Below the pieces are notes generated by a model. The model worked only from the letters and a program-made list of their open reading frames with translations, made no database searches and was not told where the DNA came from. Below, piece after piece: positions 17,457 to 25,372 of a stretch of DNA of 64,000 nt (position 1 is its first letter; each line of letters begins with the position of its first letter). The DNA is from Thermosynechococcus sp. HN-54 (GTDB lineage Bacteria; Cyanobacteriota; Cyanobacteriia; Thermosynechococcales; Thermosynechococcaceae): positions 682,001-746,000 of the forward strand of contig NZ_CP098039.1 in assembly GCF_023650955.1 (NCBI RefSeq), in the 5' to 3' direction. Both the position numbers and the translations under genes were made by a program.

Positions 17457-19745
17457 TTAGGAAGTCCCCCACGTTTGCGCTAGCCGTGCCAAATCCTTGG
17501 CTTGCAGTTGATACCAGCGTTGCAATCGTGCCAGTTCTTCGGTAATGCTCAAGGTGGGGGCAAATCCTTCGCAACTGTAGCCCAGATGACGCAGAATTGC
17601 CACAAGCGTACAGGGGGCAATCCAATAGGTTTGACTCAAGGCTAAAAGATTGAGGCTGCTCGTTTCCTTGAGGTGACGCTGAATCGAGAGGATGAGAGTT
17701 GTCACCGCAGCGATCGCAGGCTGTTGGCATCCGACATACACGACTTCCGGCTGAGCAATGGCCAATAGCCACCGCAAATGGGTGGAAGAGGGGGGCAGTG
17801 ACCACAAAATCAAGGTACGACAGCGATCGCGGGGGCGATCATAGTGAATGGTTGCCGTAGTTAAGTTGGCCGGTACGTCAGGGCGGCCATAGCCATAGAG
17901 CAAGATATGGTCACGCAACTGCGGTAGCAGCGTTGTCAAGGGGGGCAGAGATTGCCAACGAGGCAGGGGATGATTCGGCGGCTCAGGGACATGCCATGTC
18001 AGTGAGGGTTTAACTCCCTTGAGTTCAAGCTCCACGTAAGTCTCGCCATTCCAAGTGTGTGCCGTTAGGGCATAGGCCACATCCACAGTGGTTGGCAAGG
18101 GAAAAAACTGCCCCCAACGCCAAGCCTTGGCAATCATCCGTCGCCCGTTCTGTTCTAGGGTGAGTTTCAGGTGCTCCCCCTGCTGTCCCATGGGGGCTTG
18201 CTCAAGAATCCTGACCCCGCGACTGCAAAAAACGGGTTGGGGATTCTCACTGCCAAAGGGCTGAAGTTGCTCCACTTGGGCATAAAAGTCCCACGTTAGC
18301 TGGTCAAAGGACACTTCAGCATCAATCGTGACAAGGGGACATAAGTCCTCAGGCTGAAGACAGGTTTGAGCAAAGGCTCGCAGGCGATCGCGCCAAGCCG
18401 CTAAATGCTCTGCCCGCAAACTAAAACCACCCGCAGCCCTATGACCCCCGTATTTCAAGAGAAGATCCTTGGTTGCCTCCAGAGCCTCAAAGACATGGCA
18501 TTCGGGAATACTGCGAATTGAGCCGCGAATCGTGGTCTCATCCTCATAGGTGCCAATAAACACCGGTACGCCGTAGCGCTCCACCAAGCGCGAGGCAACA
18601 ATACCAATCACCCCATGGTGCCATCCGGGCTGGACAATGACTAACACCCACTCCTGCTGCGGATCAAAACCGCTGGCCTCAAGGTGGGCGATCGCCTGCG
18701 CTTCAATCTCAGCACAGAGTTCCTGACGGCGACGGTTCGTTTCCTCACACAGGGCTGCCAGTTCCTGAGCACGGGCTGGATCGTCCGTTGTCAATAGTTC
18801 AATCACCACTTGGGGATCACCAATGCGGCCAATGGCGTTGATGCGCGGGCCTAGACGAAACCCGACTGCTGTGGGTTTAAGAGAGGTCTCCTGCTCAGGT
18901 AAACAGCCGGCCATTTGCATCAGCGCTTGGACACCCACAAGGGAGGAGGTGGGAATGGTTTGCAGCCCCTGCTTGACCCAGCGGCGATTCACCCCTGTGA
19001 GGGGAGCCAGATCCGCAATCGTGCCAAGGGTACAGAGTTCCCGCAAAGGCCGCACCAGTTGCCGCCATTTTCCCAATCGCTGTGCCAAGGATAAAGCAAG
19101 GGTATAGGCCATCCCCACCCCGGCAAGGGTATGGTAAGGGGACGTTGGCGGAACCAGCTTTGGATTGAGAATGGCATGGGCAGGGGGCAGTTGCGCCGGC
19201 ACATCGTGGTGATCCGTTACGATCACGGTTAGTCCTAGTTCCCGTGCCTTGAGAATGGGCTGGAGGGCAGCAATGCCGTTGTCCACCGTGAGAATCAGTT
19301 TCACGCCCCGCTCGTAGCAGTCCTGAACAATCCGCTCATTGATGCCATAGCCTTCCTGCATGCGGGAGGGAATTTCATAGTCAATGTCGGCTCCCAAATG
19401 ACGCAGGGCACGCAACAGGAGAGCGGTACTGGTCATGCCATCGGCATCATAATCGCCACAGATGGTGATCTTGTCGCCGCGGGCGATCGCCCGTTGCAGC
19501 AATTCCACCGCTAAATCAAGGTCGGGAAAGACGGTATTGGGAGGGGGCAGCTCTAGGGTTTCGGGTTCGAGAAAGGCCTGCACCGCTTCAGGAGTCGTCA
19601 GACCCCGCCGCAGATAAATTTCCGCTAGGGAGGGGGTGCAACCCAGCGCACGGATCAGGGCGTCACAACTCTCAGGATCAATGGGCGGGAACACCCAGCG
19701 TTGATGGGGAAGAGCACCCATGATGCGGTGGGGGGAGATAGGCAC
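17457..19745 (-). CDS. recJ: Single-stranded-DNA-specific exonuclease RecJ
   Basis: 5'-3' ssDNA exonuclease for recombination and repair. 762 residues. DHH-family motifs include CGDYDADGMTSTALL at about 96-110 and the VTDHHDVP motif near 180. The DHHA1 part has GGHRAAGGFSL. The protein is longer than enterobacterial RecJ, with a C-terminal extension of about 180 residues after the OB domain that is common in cyanobacteria. It is monocistronic, divergent from the iron-regulated porin. Confidence 0.94.
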   Translation of the reverse strand: MPISPHRIMGALPHQRWVFPPIDPESCDALIRALGCTPSLAEIYLRRGLTTPEAVQAFLEPETLELPPPNTVFPDLDLAVELLQRAIARGDKITICGDYDADGMTSTALLLRALRHLGADIDYEIPSRMQEGYGINERIVQDCYERGVKLILTVDNGIAALQPILKARELGLTVIVTDHHDVPAQLPPAHAILNPKLVPPTSPYHTLAGVGMAYTLALSLAQRLGKWRQLVRPLRELCTLGTIADLAPLTGVNRRWVKQGLQTIPTSSLVGVQALMQMAGCLPEQETSLKPTAVGFRLGPRINAIGRIGDPQVVIELLTTDDPARAQELAALCEETNRRRQELCAEIEAQAIAHLEASGFDPQQEWVLVIVQPGWHHGVIGIVASRLVERYGVPVFIGTYEDETTIRGSIRSIPECHVFEALEATKDLLLKYGGHRAAGGFSLRAEHLAAWRDRLRAFAQTCLQPEDLCPLVTIDAEVSFDQLTWDFYAQVEQLQPFGSENPQPVFCSRGVRILEQAPMGQQGEHLKLTLEQNGRRMIAKAWRWGQFFPLPTTVDVAYALTAHTWNGETYVELELKGVKPSLTWHVPEPPNHPLPRWQSLPPLTTLLPQLRDHILLYGYGRPDVPANLTTATIHYDRPRDRCRTLILWSLPPSSTHLRWLLAIAQPEVVYVGCQQPAIAAVTTLILSIQRHLKETSSLNLLALSQTYWIAPCTLVAILRHLGYSCEGFAPTLSITEELARLQRWYQLQAKDLARLAQTWGTS

Positions 19746-19782
19746 AGCGACAACCCCAATGCTACCTTAGCCAAGACTTGAG

Positions 19783-19818
19783 TTGACAGAGTAAAAGATT
19801 AGAATGATAATCGTTACC
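19783..19818 (+). promoter_or_regulatory. Promoter with overlapping Fur box
   Basis: TTGACA (19783-19788), a 17-bp spacer, then GATAAT (19806-19811) make a near-consensus sigma-70 promoter. The 19 bases at 19800-19818 match the Fur consensus at 15 of 19 positions, centred on AATGATAATC. Fur binding would cover the -10 element, so the downstream porin should be repressed when iron is plentiful. Confidence 0.75.
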
Positions 19819-19915
19819 AAAATTATTCAGCCTTGGTCAAGGGTGCCTCGTCCTTCAGGGTCATTTTGGGAACCCATTCCCTAAGTTTTTTCGGTGTGAG
19901 GTTAGGAGGTCAGTC

Positions 19916-21529
19916 ATGCAAACATCCCTAAGCACAGTCTTGGTTGGTGCCCTTGGCATTCACTATTTCCTACTGCATTCCACAGCGTTTGCCCAATTAC
20001 CCTCTCAGACGCAGCAGCCGCTACCGCCGAGTGCCCCTATGGGACAGGTCACCTCTGTCTCCCAGCTCTCTGATGTGCGCCCCACCGATTGGGTCTATCA
20101 AGCCCTTGCCTCCCTTGTCGAAAAATACGGCTGTATTGCTGGCTATCCCGATGGCACCTTTGGGGGCAACCGTGCCCTGACGCGCTTTGAGATGGCGGCG
20201 GCTTTGAATGCCTGCCTCGATGTGGTGAGCGATCGCTTTGCCACTAAGGAAGATTTAGCCACTTTGCAACGCCTAGCTCAGGAATTTGCCGCCGAACTGG
20301 CCACCCTGCGCGGACGGGTGGATAACCTCGAAGCCCGCACTGCTAATCTGGAGGCCACGCAATTTTCGACAACGACCCAGCTCTCTGTCGATGCCGTGAT
20401 GGCCTTTCAAGCGGGGGGGAATACCCGCCAAGTCGTTGACCCCGTCTCTGGAAATACATTTACTGGGGGCAGCTATAATCCCACCGTGATTAGCAAGGTG
20501 GAAATCAACCTCAATACCAGTTTTCGCGGTACGGACTTACTGACCACCACCCTTGAAGTGGGCAACAATGGGTTGGATACCTTGGGGGCAACGGGGATCG
20601 GCACGAGTGGGCTAATTGCTGCGGGTGCTGTGGATTACGCTGGAGTTGGATCAACCGTCAATCTCTTCCGTCTTTTCTACAGCTTCAAGCCCACAGAGGA
20701 TTTAACGATTGGTGTAGGGCCGCAGTTTTACCCCAGTGATATTGTCGATACCAACAGCTACGCCAACGATTCTTTCGCGGATTTTAGTTCCAATTTCTTT
20801 ATCAACAACCCGCTGATTGTGCCCTACGCCGTCAATGATCCCGGTGGAGCAGGTGTCAGTATTCAATGGAATCCGGGGGGAGGGTTCTTTACCCTGCGAG
20901 GAGTTTACGTTGCTGCTGAGGCGGGAGCACCTACAGGTGTAGCCACAGGGGGCGGTCTGTTTGGCGATCCCTATCAGGGAACTGTGGAATTGGAGTTTGC
21001 CCGTGCCTTTGGTGCCAATGAACAGAACAACTTTGCCGTGCGCCTGCAATATACCAACGCCTCAAGCTTGAACATTTCCCAGAATGCCGGCGGTGTGAAT
21101 GTGGAACTCACCCTTGGCAAGTTTGGCCTCTTTGGTCGCTATGCCTACGCCGATATGAAACTCTATGGGGATGGGGCAACCATTAGTGGCTTGGGGCCTT
21201 TTGCGGTCGATCCGGGAGTCTTTGTCATTCCCGCTGGGGGGCAAGTGAAGACCACGGCGCAAACATGGATGGCGGGTTTGGCTTATCGGGATTTACTCAC
21301 GCAAGGGTCTCTGTTGGCGGCGGCGGTGGGTCAACCCTTTATTAACTCGTTGGCGTCAGCCCCGGGCATCAACGATGCCACCCAAACGAACTATGAACTC
21401 TTTTTCCGCTATCCCCTTAGCGACAACATTGCAATTACACCCGTGCTGATGGCGGTTACCAATGCCAACAATCGCTCCACCAACAGCCCCATTTTCCAAG
21501 GGTTGATCCGCACTACGTTTAGCTTCTAA
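19916..21529 (+). CDS. Iron-uptake porin (SLH + OprB family)
   Basis: Outer-membrane porin of 537 residues. A signal peptide covers about 1-26 (cut near AFAQ). An S-layer-homology domain spans about 52-105 (DWVYQALASLVEKYG, YPDGTF, LTRFEMA) and binds peptidoglycan. A coiled coil (about 115-150) follows. The OprB-type beta-barrel runs to the C-terminal phenylalanine (RTTFSF). AGGAGG lies 8-13 nt before the ATG. The promoter carries a Fur box, which fits the iron-uptake porins of other cyanobacteria. Its stop interlocks with that of the convergent CobW gene. Confidence 0.92.
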   Translation: MQTSLSTVLVGALGIHYFLLHSTAFAQLPSQTQQPLPPSAPMGQVTSVSQLSDVRPTDWVYQALASLVEKYGCIAGYPDGTFGGNRALTRFEMAAALNACLDVVSDRFATKEDLATLQRLAQEFAAELATLRGRVDNLEARTANLEATQFSTTTQLSVDAVMAFQAGGNTRQVVDPVSGNTFTGGSYNPTVISKVEINLNTSFRGTDLLTTTLEVGNNGLDTLGATGIGTSGLIAAGAVDYAGVGSTVNLFRLFYSFKPTEDLTIGVGPQFYPSDIVDTNSYANDSFADFSSNFFINNPLIVPYAVNDPGGAGVSIQWNPGGGFFTLRGVYVAAEAGAPTGVATGGGLFGDPYQGTVELEFARAFGANEQNNFAVRLQYTNASSLNISQNAGGVNVELTLGKFGLFGRYAYADMKLYGDGATISGLGPFAVDPGVFVIPAGGQVKTTAQTWMAGLAYRDLLTQGSLLAAAVGQPFINSLASAPGINDATQTNYELFFRYPLSDNIAITPVLMAVTNANNRSTNSPIFQGLIRTTFSF

Positions 21530-22470
21530 AGGAGACACGCCCTAAAGGCTTGGCGGAGTTGGCGCTCATCAAGGTTACGGCCAATAAAGATGAGTTCATT
21601 GCGCTGATGGCCAAGGGGGCGATCGAGGGGACGACCATCAAAGAGCATATGCACCCCCTGAAAGACAAAGGGCTGGGGCTGCTCCGCCAGATGCAAAATC
21701 CCCTTCATGCGGAAAATATCGGGACCTTGGGTTTGCAGCAAGTGGGTCAGCCACGTTTGCAGCTTGGTGCCATCCAATTTTCCTTCGGCAACAATGGCCA
21801 CAGACCCCACGGATTCATCGTGTTCATGGTGATCTGCCTCAAGGAAGTCTGGGTCAAGTTCGAGGGCACGCTCAAGGTCAAAGCCGCCGACATTGAGGAT
21901 GTACTCCATTGGCACGGCGGCCTGCTGCGTGGAATACACCTTGGCCAAGGGGTTCATGGTATGGATGCGATCGCGCAACTGGGCGAGGTCGGCTTCGCTC
22001 ACCAAGTCCGTTTTATTGAGCAAAATCACATCGGCAAAGGCAATTTGCTCTTGGGCTTCGTCCGCCTCCCAGTGGTAGTGAATGTGCTTGGCATCCACCA
22101 CGGTAATCACGGCATCCAGGTGGGTTTGGCTGCGAATGTCCTCATCCATGAAAAAGGTTTGGATGACGGGGGCAGGATCCGCAAGCCCCGTGGTTTCGAT
22201 AACCAGATGGTCAAACTTGTGCCGTCGCTTCATCAGGTTGCCAATGATGCGGATCAAGTCGCCGCGCACCGTACAGCAAATGCAACCATTGTTCATCTCG
22301 AAAATTTCTTCATCGGTATTGACCACCAGTTGATGATCAATGCCCACTTCGCCAAACTCGTTGACAATGACGGCCACCTTCTTGCCGTGTTCGTGGGTGA
22401 GAATGCGATTGAGGAGGGTAGTTTTACCAGCACCTAGGTAGCCAGTGAGGACTGTGACAGGAACGGTCAT
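21526..22470 (-). CDS. CobW/COG0523-family GTPase metallochaperone
   Basis: G3E-family P-loop GTPase, 314 residues. Walker A GYLGAGKTT is at 10-18. The metal-binding motif CICC is at 63-66, the hallmark of ZNG1/YeiR/CobW proteins. Zinc or another divalent cation is the expected cargo. A histidine-rich stretch (DHHEHDE) lies near 213-219. No cobalamin genes are next to it, so zinc metallochaperone is more likely than cobalamin synthesis. No Zur box was recognised upstream. Confidence 0.93.
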   Translation of the reverse strand: MTVPVTVLTGYLGAGKTTLLNRILTHEHGKKVAVIVNEFGEVGIDHQLVVNTDEEIFEMNNGCICCTVRGDLIRIIGNLMKRRHKFDHLVIETTGLADPAPVIQTFFMDEDIRSQTHLDAVITVVDAKHIHYHWEADEAQEQIAFADVILLNKTDLVSEADLAQLRDRIHTMNPLAKVYSTQQAAVPMEYILNVGGFDLERALELDPDFLEADHHEHDESVGSVAIVAEGKLDGTKLQTWLTHLLQTQGPDIFRMKGILHLAEQPQPFVFQGVHMLFDGRPLDRPLGHQRNELIFIGRNLDERQLRQAFRACLL

Positions 22471-22580
22471 AGGAGCTAAGGATAGTCAAGGACTCTACGA
22501 CCCTATCAAATATCGCTTACGGTCGTTGCGAAAAGGGCTGTAGGATAAAAAAATGCCCAACTATGGAAAGTTGCAAGTCT

Positions 22581-23321
22581 ATGTTGCATCCGCGTTTAGC
22601 TCCTGCCTTTGAGCAGCGCTCTGTTCTCAAGATTATTAGTGGTCTGAATAACTTTGATCGCGATCGCGTGCGGGCAGTGGTCACTGCTGCCGATCAAGGG
22701 GGCGCCACCTTCGTGGATATTGCTGCTGACCCTGAACTGGTGCGTCTTGCCAAGGAATTAACGACGCTGCCCGTCTGTGTGTCGGCGGTGGAGCCATTAC
22801 TCCTGCTGAATGCCGTTGCTGCTGGTGCTGATCTGGTGGAAATCGGTAACTACGATAGCTTCTATGCCCAGGGGCGGGTATTTAGCGCTGAGGAAGTGCT
22901 GGCGTTGACGCGCCAAACTCGCGAGTTGCTGCCCCAGATCATGCTGTCGGTCACGGTGCCCCATACGCTGCCCTTGGATCAACAGGTTGCCCTTGCTGAG
23001 GCCTTGGTGGCCGCCGGTGCCGATATCATTCAAACCGAGGGGGGAACGAGTAGCCAGCCCCACCACAGTGGCACGTTGGGTCTCATTGAAAAAGCAGCAC
23101 CCACCTTGGCAGCGGCCTATGAAATTTCCCGCGCCGTCTCGGTGCCAGTGCTGTGTGCCTCTGGTCTTTCTAGCGTGACGATTCCGCTGGCGATCGCTGC
23201 CGGTGCTGCGGGTGTGGGGGTTGGTTCGGCGGTGAACCAACTCAATAGTGAGGTGGCCATGGTGGCCAGTGTGCGTGCCCTTGCCGAAGCGATCAAAGGT
23301 GCCATTGCCATCCACCGCTAA
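22581..23321 (+). CDS. ycf23: Ycf23 / DUF561 TIM-barrel protein
   Basis: 246 residues from ATG 22581 (MLHPRLAPAFEQRSVLKIIS). DUF561/Ycf23 is conserved in cyanobacteria and red-lineage plastids. Its TIM-barrel resembles nicotinate-nucleotide or phosphoribosyl enzymes (IISGLNNFD; EGGTSSQP; GVGVGSAVN), but its function is unknown. GGAAAG lies 9-14 nt before 22581, and the family starts here; ATG 22563 would add six residues. The downstream methyltransferase follows almost directly. Confidence 0.88.
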   Translation: MLHPRLAPAFEQRSVLKIISGLNNFDRDRVRAVVTAADQGGATFVDIAADPELVRLAKELTTLPVCVSAVEPLLLLNAVAAGADLVEIGNYDSFYAQGRVFSAEEVLALTRQTRELLPQIMLSVTVPHTLPLDQQVALAEALVAAGADIIQTEGGTSSQPHHSGTLGLIEKAAPTLAAAYEISRAVSVPVLCASGLSSVTIPLAIAAGAAGVGVGSAVNQLNSEVAMVASVRALAEAIKGAIAIHR

Positions 23322-23325
23322 ACCT

Positions 23326-24327
23326 GTGGCCAAGCCCTCCCGATTGGCTGTGGCCTGTGCCAACCGCCTTTTTGAGACGGCGGGCGATCGGGAGCGTTTT
23401 TTAGAAGCACTAATTACGCCGTTGGCTTATCCTGCCACGGTGCTTTGGTGTGGGGAGCCAGCCTCCCCCTTACCTTTTGATGCCCTACCGCCCCTGCCGT
23501 GGCAGCCCCCTTGGGTGAGTCGCTTTGCTGCGGGTAGCCCTACGGGTCAACACCCCCTCCATGGCGCCGGGGCTTATTATTGCTTGGATAGCTCGTCAGT
23601 ATTTGCAGCAGTTCCCCTGCTGACGCTGCCCCAAGAGCCGTCCTTGGTGATTGATGTGTGTGCGGCGCCCGGTGGCAAGAGCCTGTTTGCGTGGCGATCG
23701 CTCCAACCCCGTTACCTCATCTGTAATGAAACCATTGGCAAACGGGTGGGGATGCTCATTAGCAATCTCAAACGCTGTCGAGTGCATCCCGTGGGCGTCA
23801 CCTCTTGGGATAGTGAAGTGCTGGCTGCTGAGTTCCAAGGCACTGCCGATGTCGTGATTGTGGATGCCCCCTGCTCTGGGCAATCTCTGCTGGCGAAGGG
23901 TCAAAAGGCCGAGGGGTGCTTCCATCCTCTGACAATCCGTCACAACCAACGACGACAAAAGCGCATTCTAGCGGCCGCAACCGCCCTTGTGCGTCCGGGG
24001 GGATGGCTGCTCTATAGCACTTGCACCTTTAGCCGCGATGAAAATGAGGACGTGGCGGCGTGGCTCATGGCAAAGTTTCCACAGTGGGTTCCTCAACCCG
24101 TACCAGCACTGGCGGCCTATCAATCCCATCTGGCAGCGTTTCCCTGCTATCGCCTCTGGCCCCACCAAGGAGAAGGGGCGGGTGCCTTTACCATCCTCTG
24201 GCAGCATCAGGGGGCTGGCGAATCCCAACCTTTACCGGAATTGGGCGAACGTCGCGCCTTTGGCGATCGCTGGCGCTGGCACTCCAGTTCCCAACCGGCA
24301 TCGGTAATGGCAACAAAGGCCTCCTGA
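23326..24327 (+). CDS. RsmB/RsmF-like RNA (cytosine-5) methyltransferase
   Basis: SAM-dependent m5C methyltransferase of the NOP2/Sun group. SAM motif I is DVCAAPGGK. The DAPCSG motif and the YSTCTFSRDENED motif carry the two active-site cysteines, both intact. The start is uncertain: GTG 23326 (MAKPSRLAVACANRLFET) gives 333 residues; GTG 23299 is also possible and would overlap ycf23. There is no NusB-like N-terminal domain. The last about 40 codons overlap the convergent flavoprotein-like ORF over 121 nt. Confidence 0.85.
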   Translation: MAKPSRLAVACANRLFETAGDRERFLEALITPLAYPATVLWCGEPASPLPFDALPPLPWQPPWVSRFAAGSPTGQHPLHGAGAYYCLDSSSVFAAVPLLTLPQEPSLVIDVCAAPGGKSLFAWRSLQPRYLICNETIGKRVGMLISNLKRCRVHPVGVTSWDSEVLAAEFQGTADVVIVDAPCSGQSLLAKGQKAEGCFHPLTIRHNQRRQKRILAAATALVRPGGWLLYSTCTFSRDENEDVAAWLMAKFPQWVPQPVPALAAYQSHLAAFPCYRLWPHQGEGAGAFTILWQHQGAGESQPLPELGERRAFGDRWRWHSSSQPASVMATKAS

Positions 24328-25334
24328 TCCAAGTAGCGGCTAAAAATACGACTGCTGGCGATCGCCTCCCCGCCCACTAAGGTAGCTCCCAACAGGTGTC
24401 CTTGGCGGTTGATCACCACCTGCCCCAAACTCTGGCCATTGGCGCTGCAATGCTGAATTTCCCACAGGCGAATCGGTTCTCTAAGGATCTGCTGGGCTTG
24501 GCGAGCATTCCAACCGACACGGGCTATGGGCAGCGGCAAGGCAATCCACCAAGGGTGACGGTAGTAATCAAGGGCAATGGTTGTTCGCTGCAAAATACTG
24601 CGGGCGATCGCAAAGGCCTCAAAGTAGGTCAGGGAGGGCAAATGGTATCCCCGTTGCCAACCGCCACAGGCATAGACCTGAGGATGACTGGTGCGTCCTT
24701 GACGATTGAGCCGCAGCCAACCTTGGCTATCCCGCTGCAGGGGGTGCAAGTTCAAAGGCGTTGGATCGGGCGCTTCACGCCTTCCCTGTGAAGGGATGCC
24801 GAGACCGAGAGCAGTCAATGCCGCATGCAGGCGATCGTTGAACCAAGCATCCTCTGTGGTGACCACTGGAAGGCTCTGCGAATCCGGATCAGGGGTTTGG
24901 CCCGACCAGTAGTGCCAACAGGCCGCCTCAATGCGGCTCAGGGGATCCATGCAATCGGGATCCATCGCCGCAGGCGCATCAAGGAGGAGATAGCCGCGGG
25001 CATACAGGCGATCGCCCCCCACCTGAAAATGACAGCGTGGTTGCCAAACAAATTCCCCTGCCCCTGTGATCACATCTACCCCCACCAGTTCCAAGACCCT
25101 AGGGGCATAGCGTCGCTGTCCATGGGCGAGGTGAGCTTGAAAGTGCTGCCAGTGCTCTCTATCCAACCTTTGGGGGGGAAACTGTGATAACCACCAGCGT
25201 TGCCACTGCCACTGCCACGGCGGATCAGCAGGTGGGATCACAAGACCAATTCGTCCCAAGGCGGCACACCGATAGGCAATGTCCAACCCCAAGGGACTCG
25301 CCGCCACAATCAGCAAATCATAGTCAAAGCGCAT
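24207..25334 (-). CDS. Degenerate FAD/NAD(P)-type oxidoreductase
   Basis: 375 residues. The N-terminal segment DYDLLIVAASPLGLDIAYRCA has the position and hydrophobic pattern of a Rossmann FAD site, but GxGxxG reads AxSxxG. The middle contains VYACGGWQRGYHLPSLTYFEAFAIARSIL, like the FAD/dimer motif of pyridine-nucleotide disulfide reductases. No redox CxxxxC is present. It is probably a derived, non-disulfide flavoprotein of unknown substrate. The 3' end overlaps the convergent methyltransferase by 121 nt. Confidence 0.72.
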   Translation of the reverse strand: MRFDYDLLIVAASPLGLDIAYRCAALGRIGLVIPPADPPWQWQWQRWWLSQFPPQRLDREHWQHFQAHLAHGQRRYAPRVLELVGVDVITGAGEFVWQPRCHFQVGGDRLYARGYLLLDAPAAMDPDCMDPLSRIEAACWHYWSGQTPDPDSQSLPVVTTEDAWFNDRLHAALTALGLGIPSQGRREAPDPTPLNLHPLQRDSQGWLRLNRQGRTSHPQVYACGGWQRGYHLPSLTYFEAFAIARSILQRTTIALDYYRHPWWIALPLPIARVGWNARQAQQILREPIRLWEIQHCSANGQSLGQVVINRQGHLLGATLVGGEAIASSRIFSRYLDQEAFVAITDAGWELECQRQRSPKARRSPNSGKGWDSPAP

Positions 25335-25372
25335 AGGAAATTAAGATAGAAACGACGACACTGGCAGCCCCT

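Noticed and set aside
21550-22437. 295-codon plus-strand ORF opposite the CobW gene
   Set aside because: Antisense shadow of a well-conserved gene, with no ribosome site or recognisable domain.
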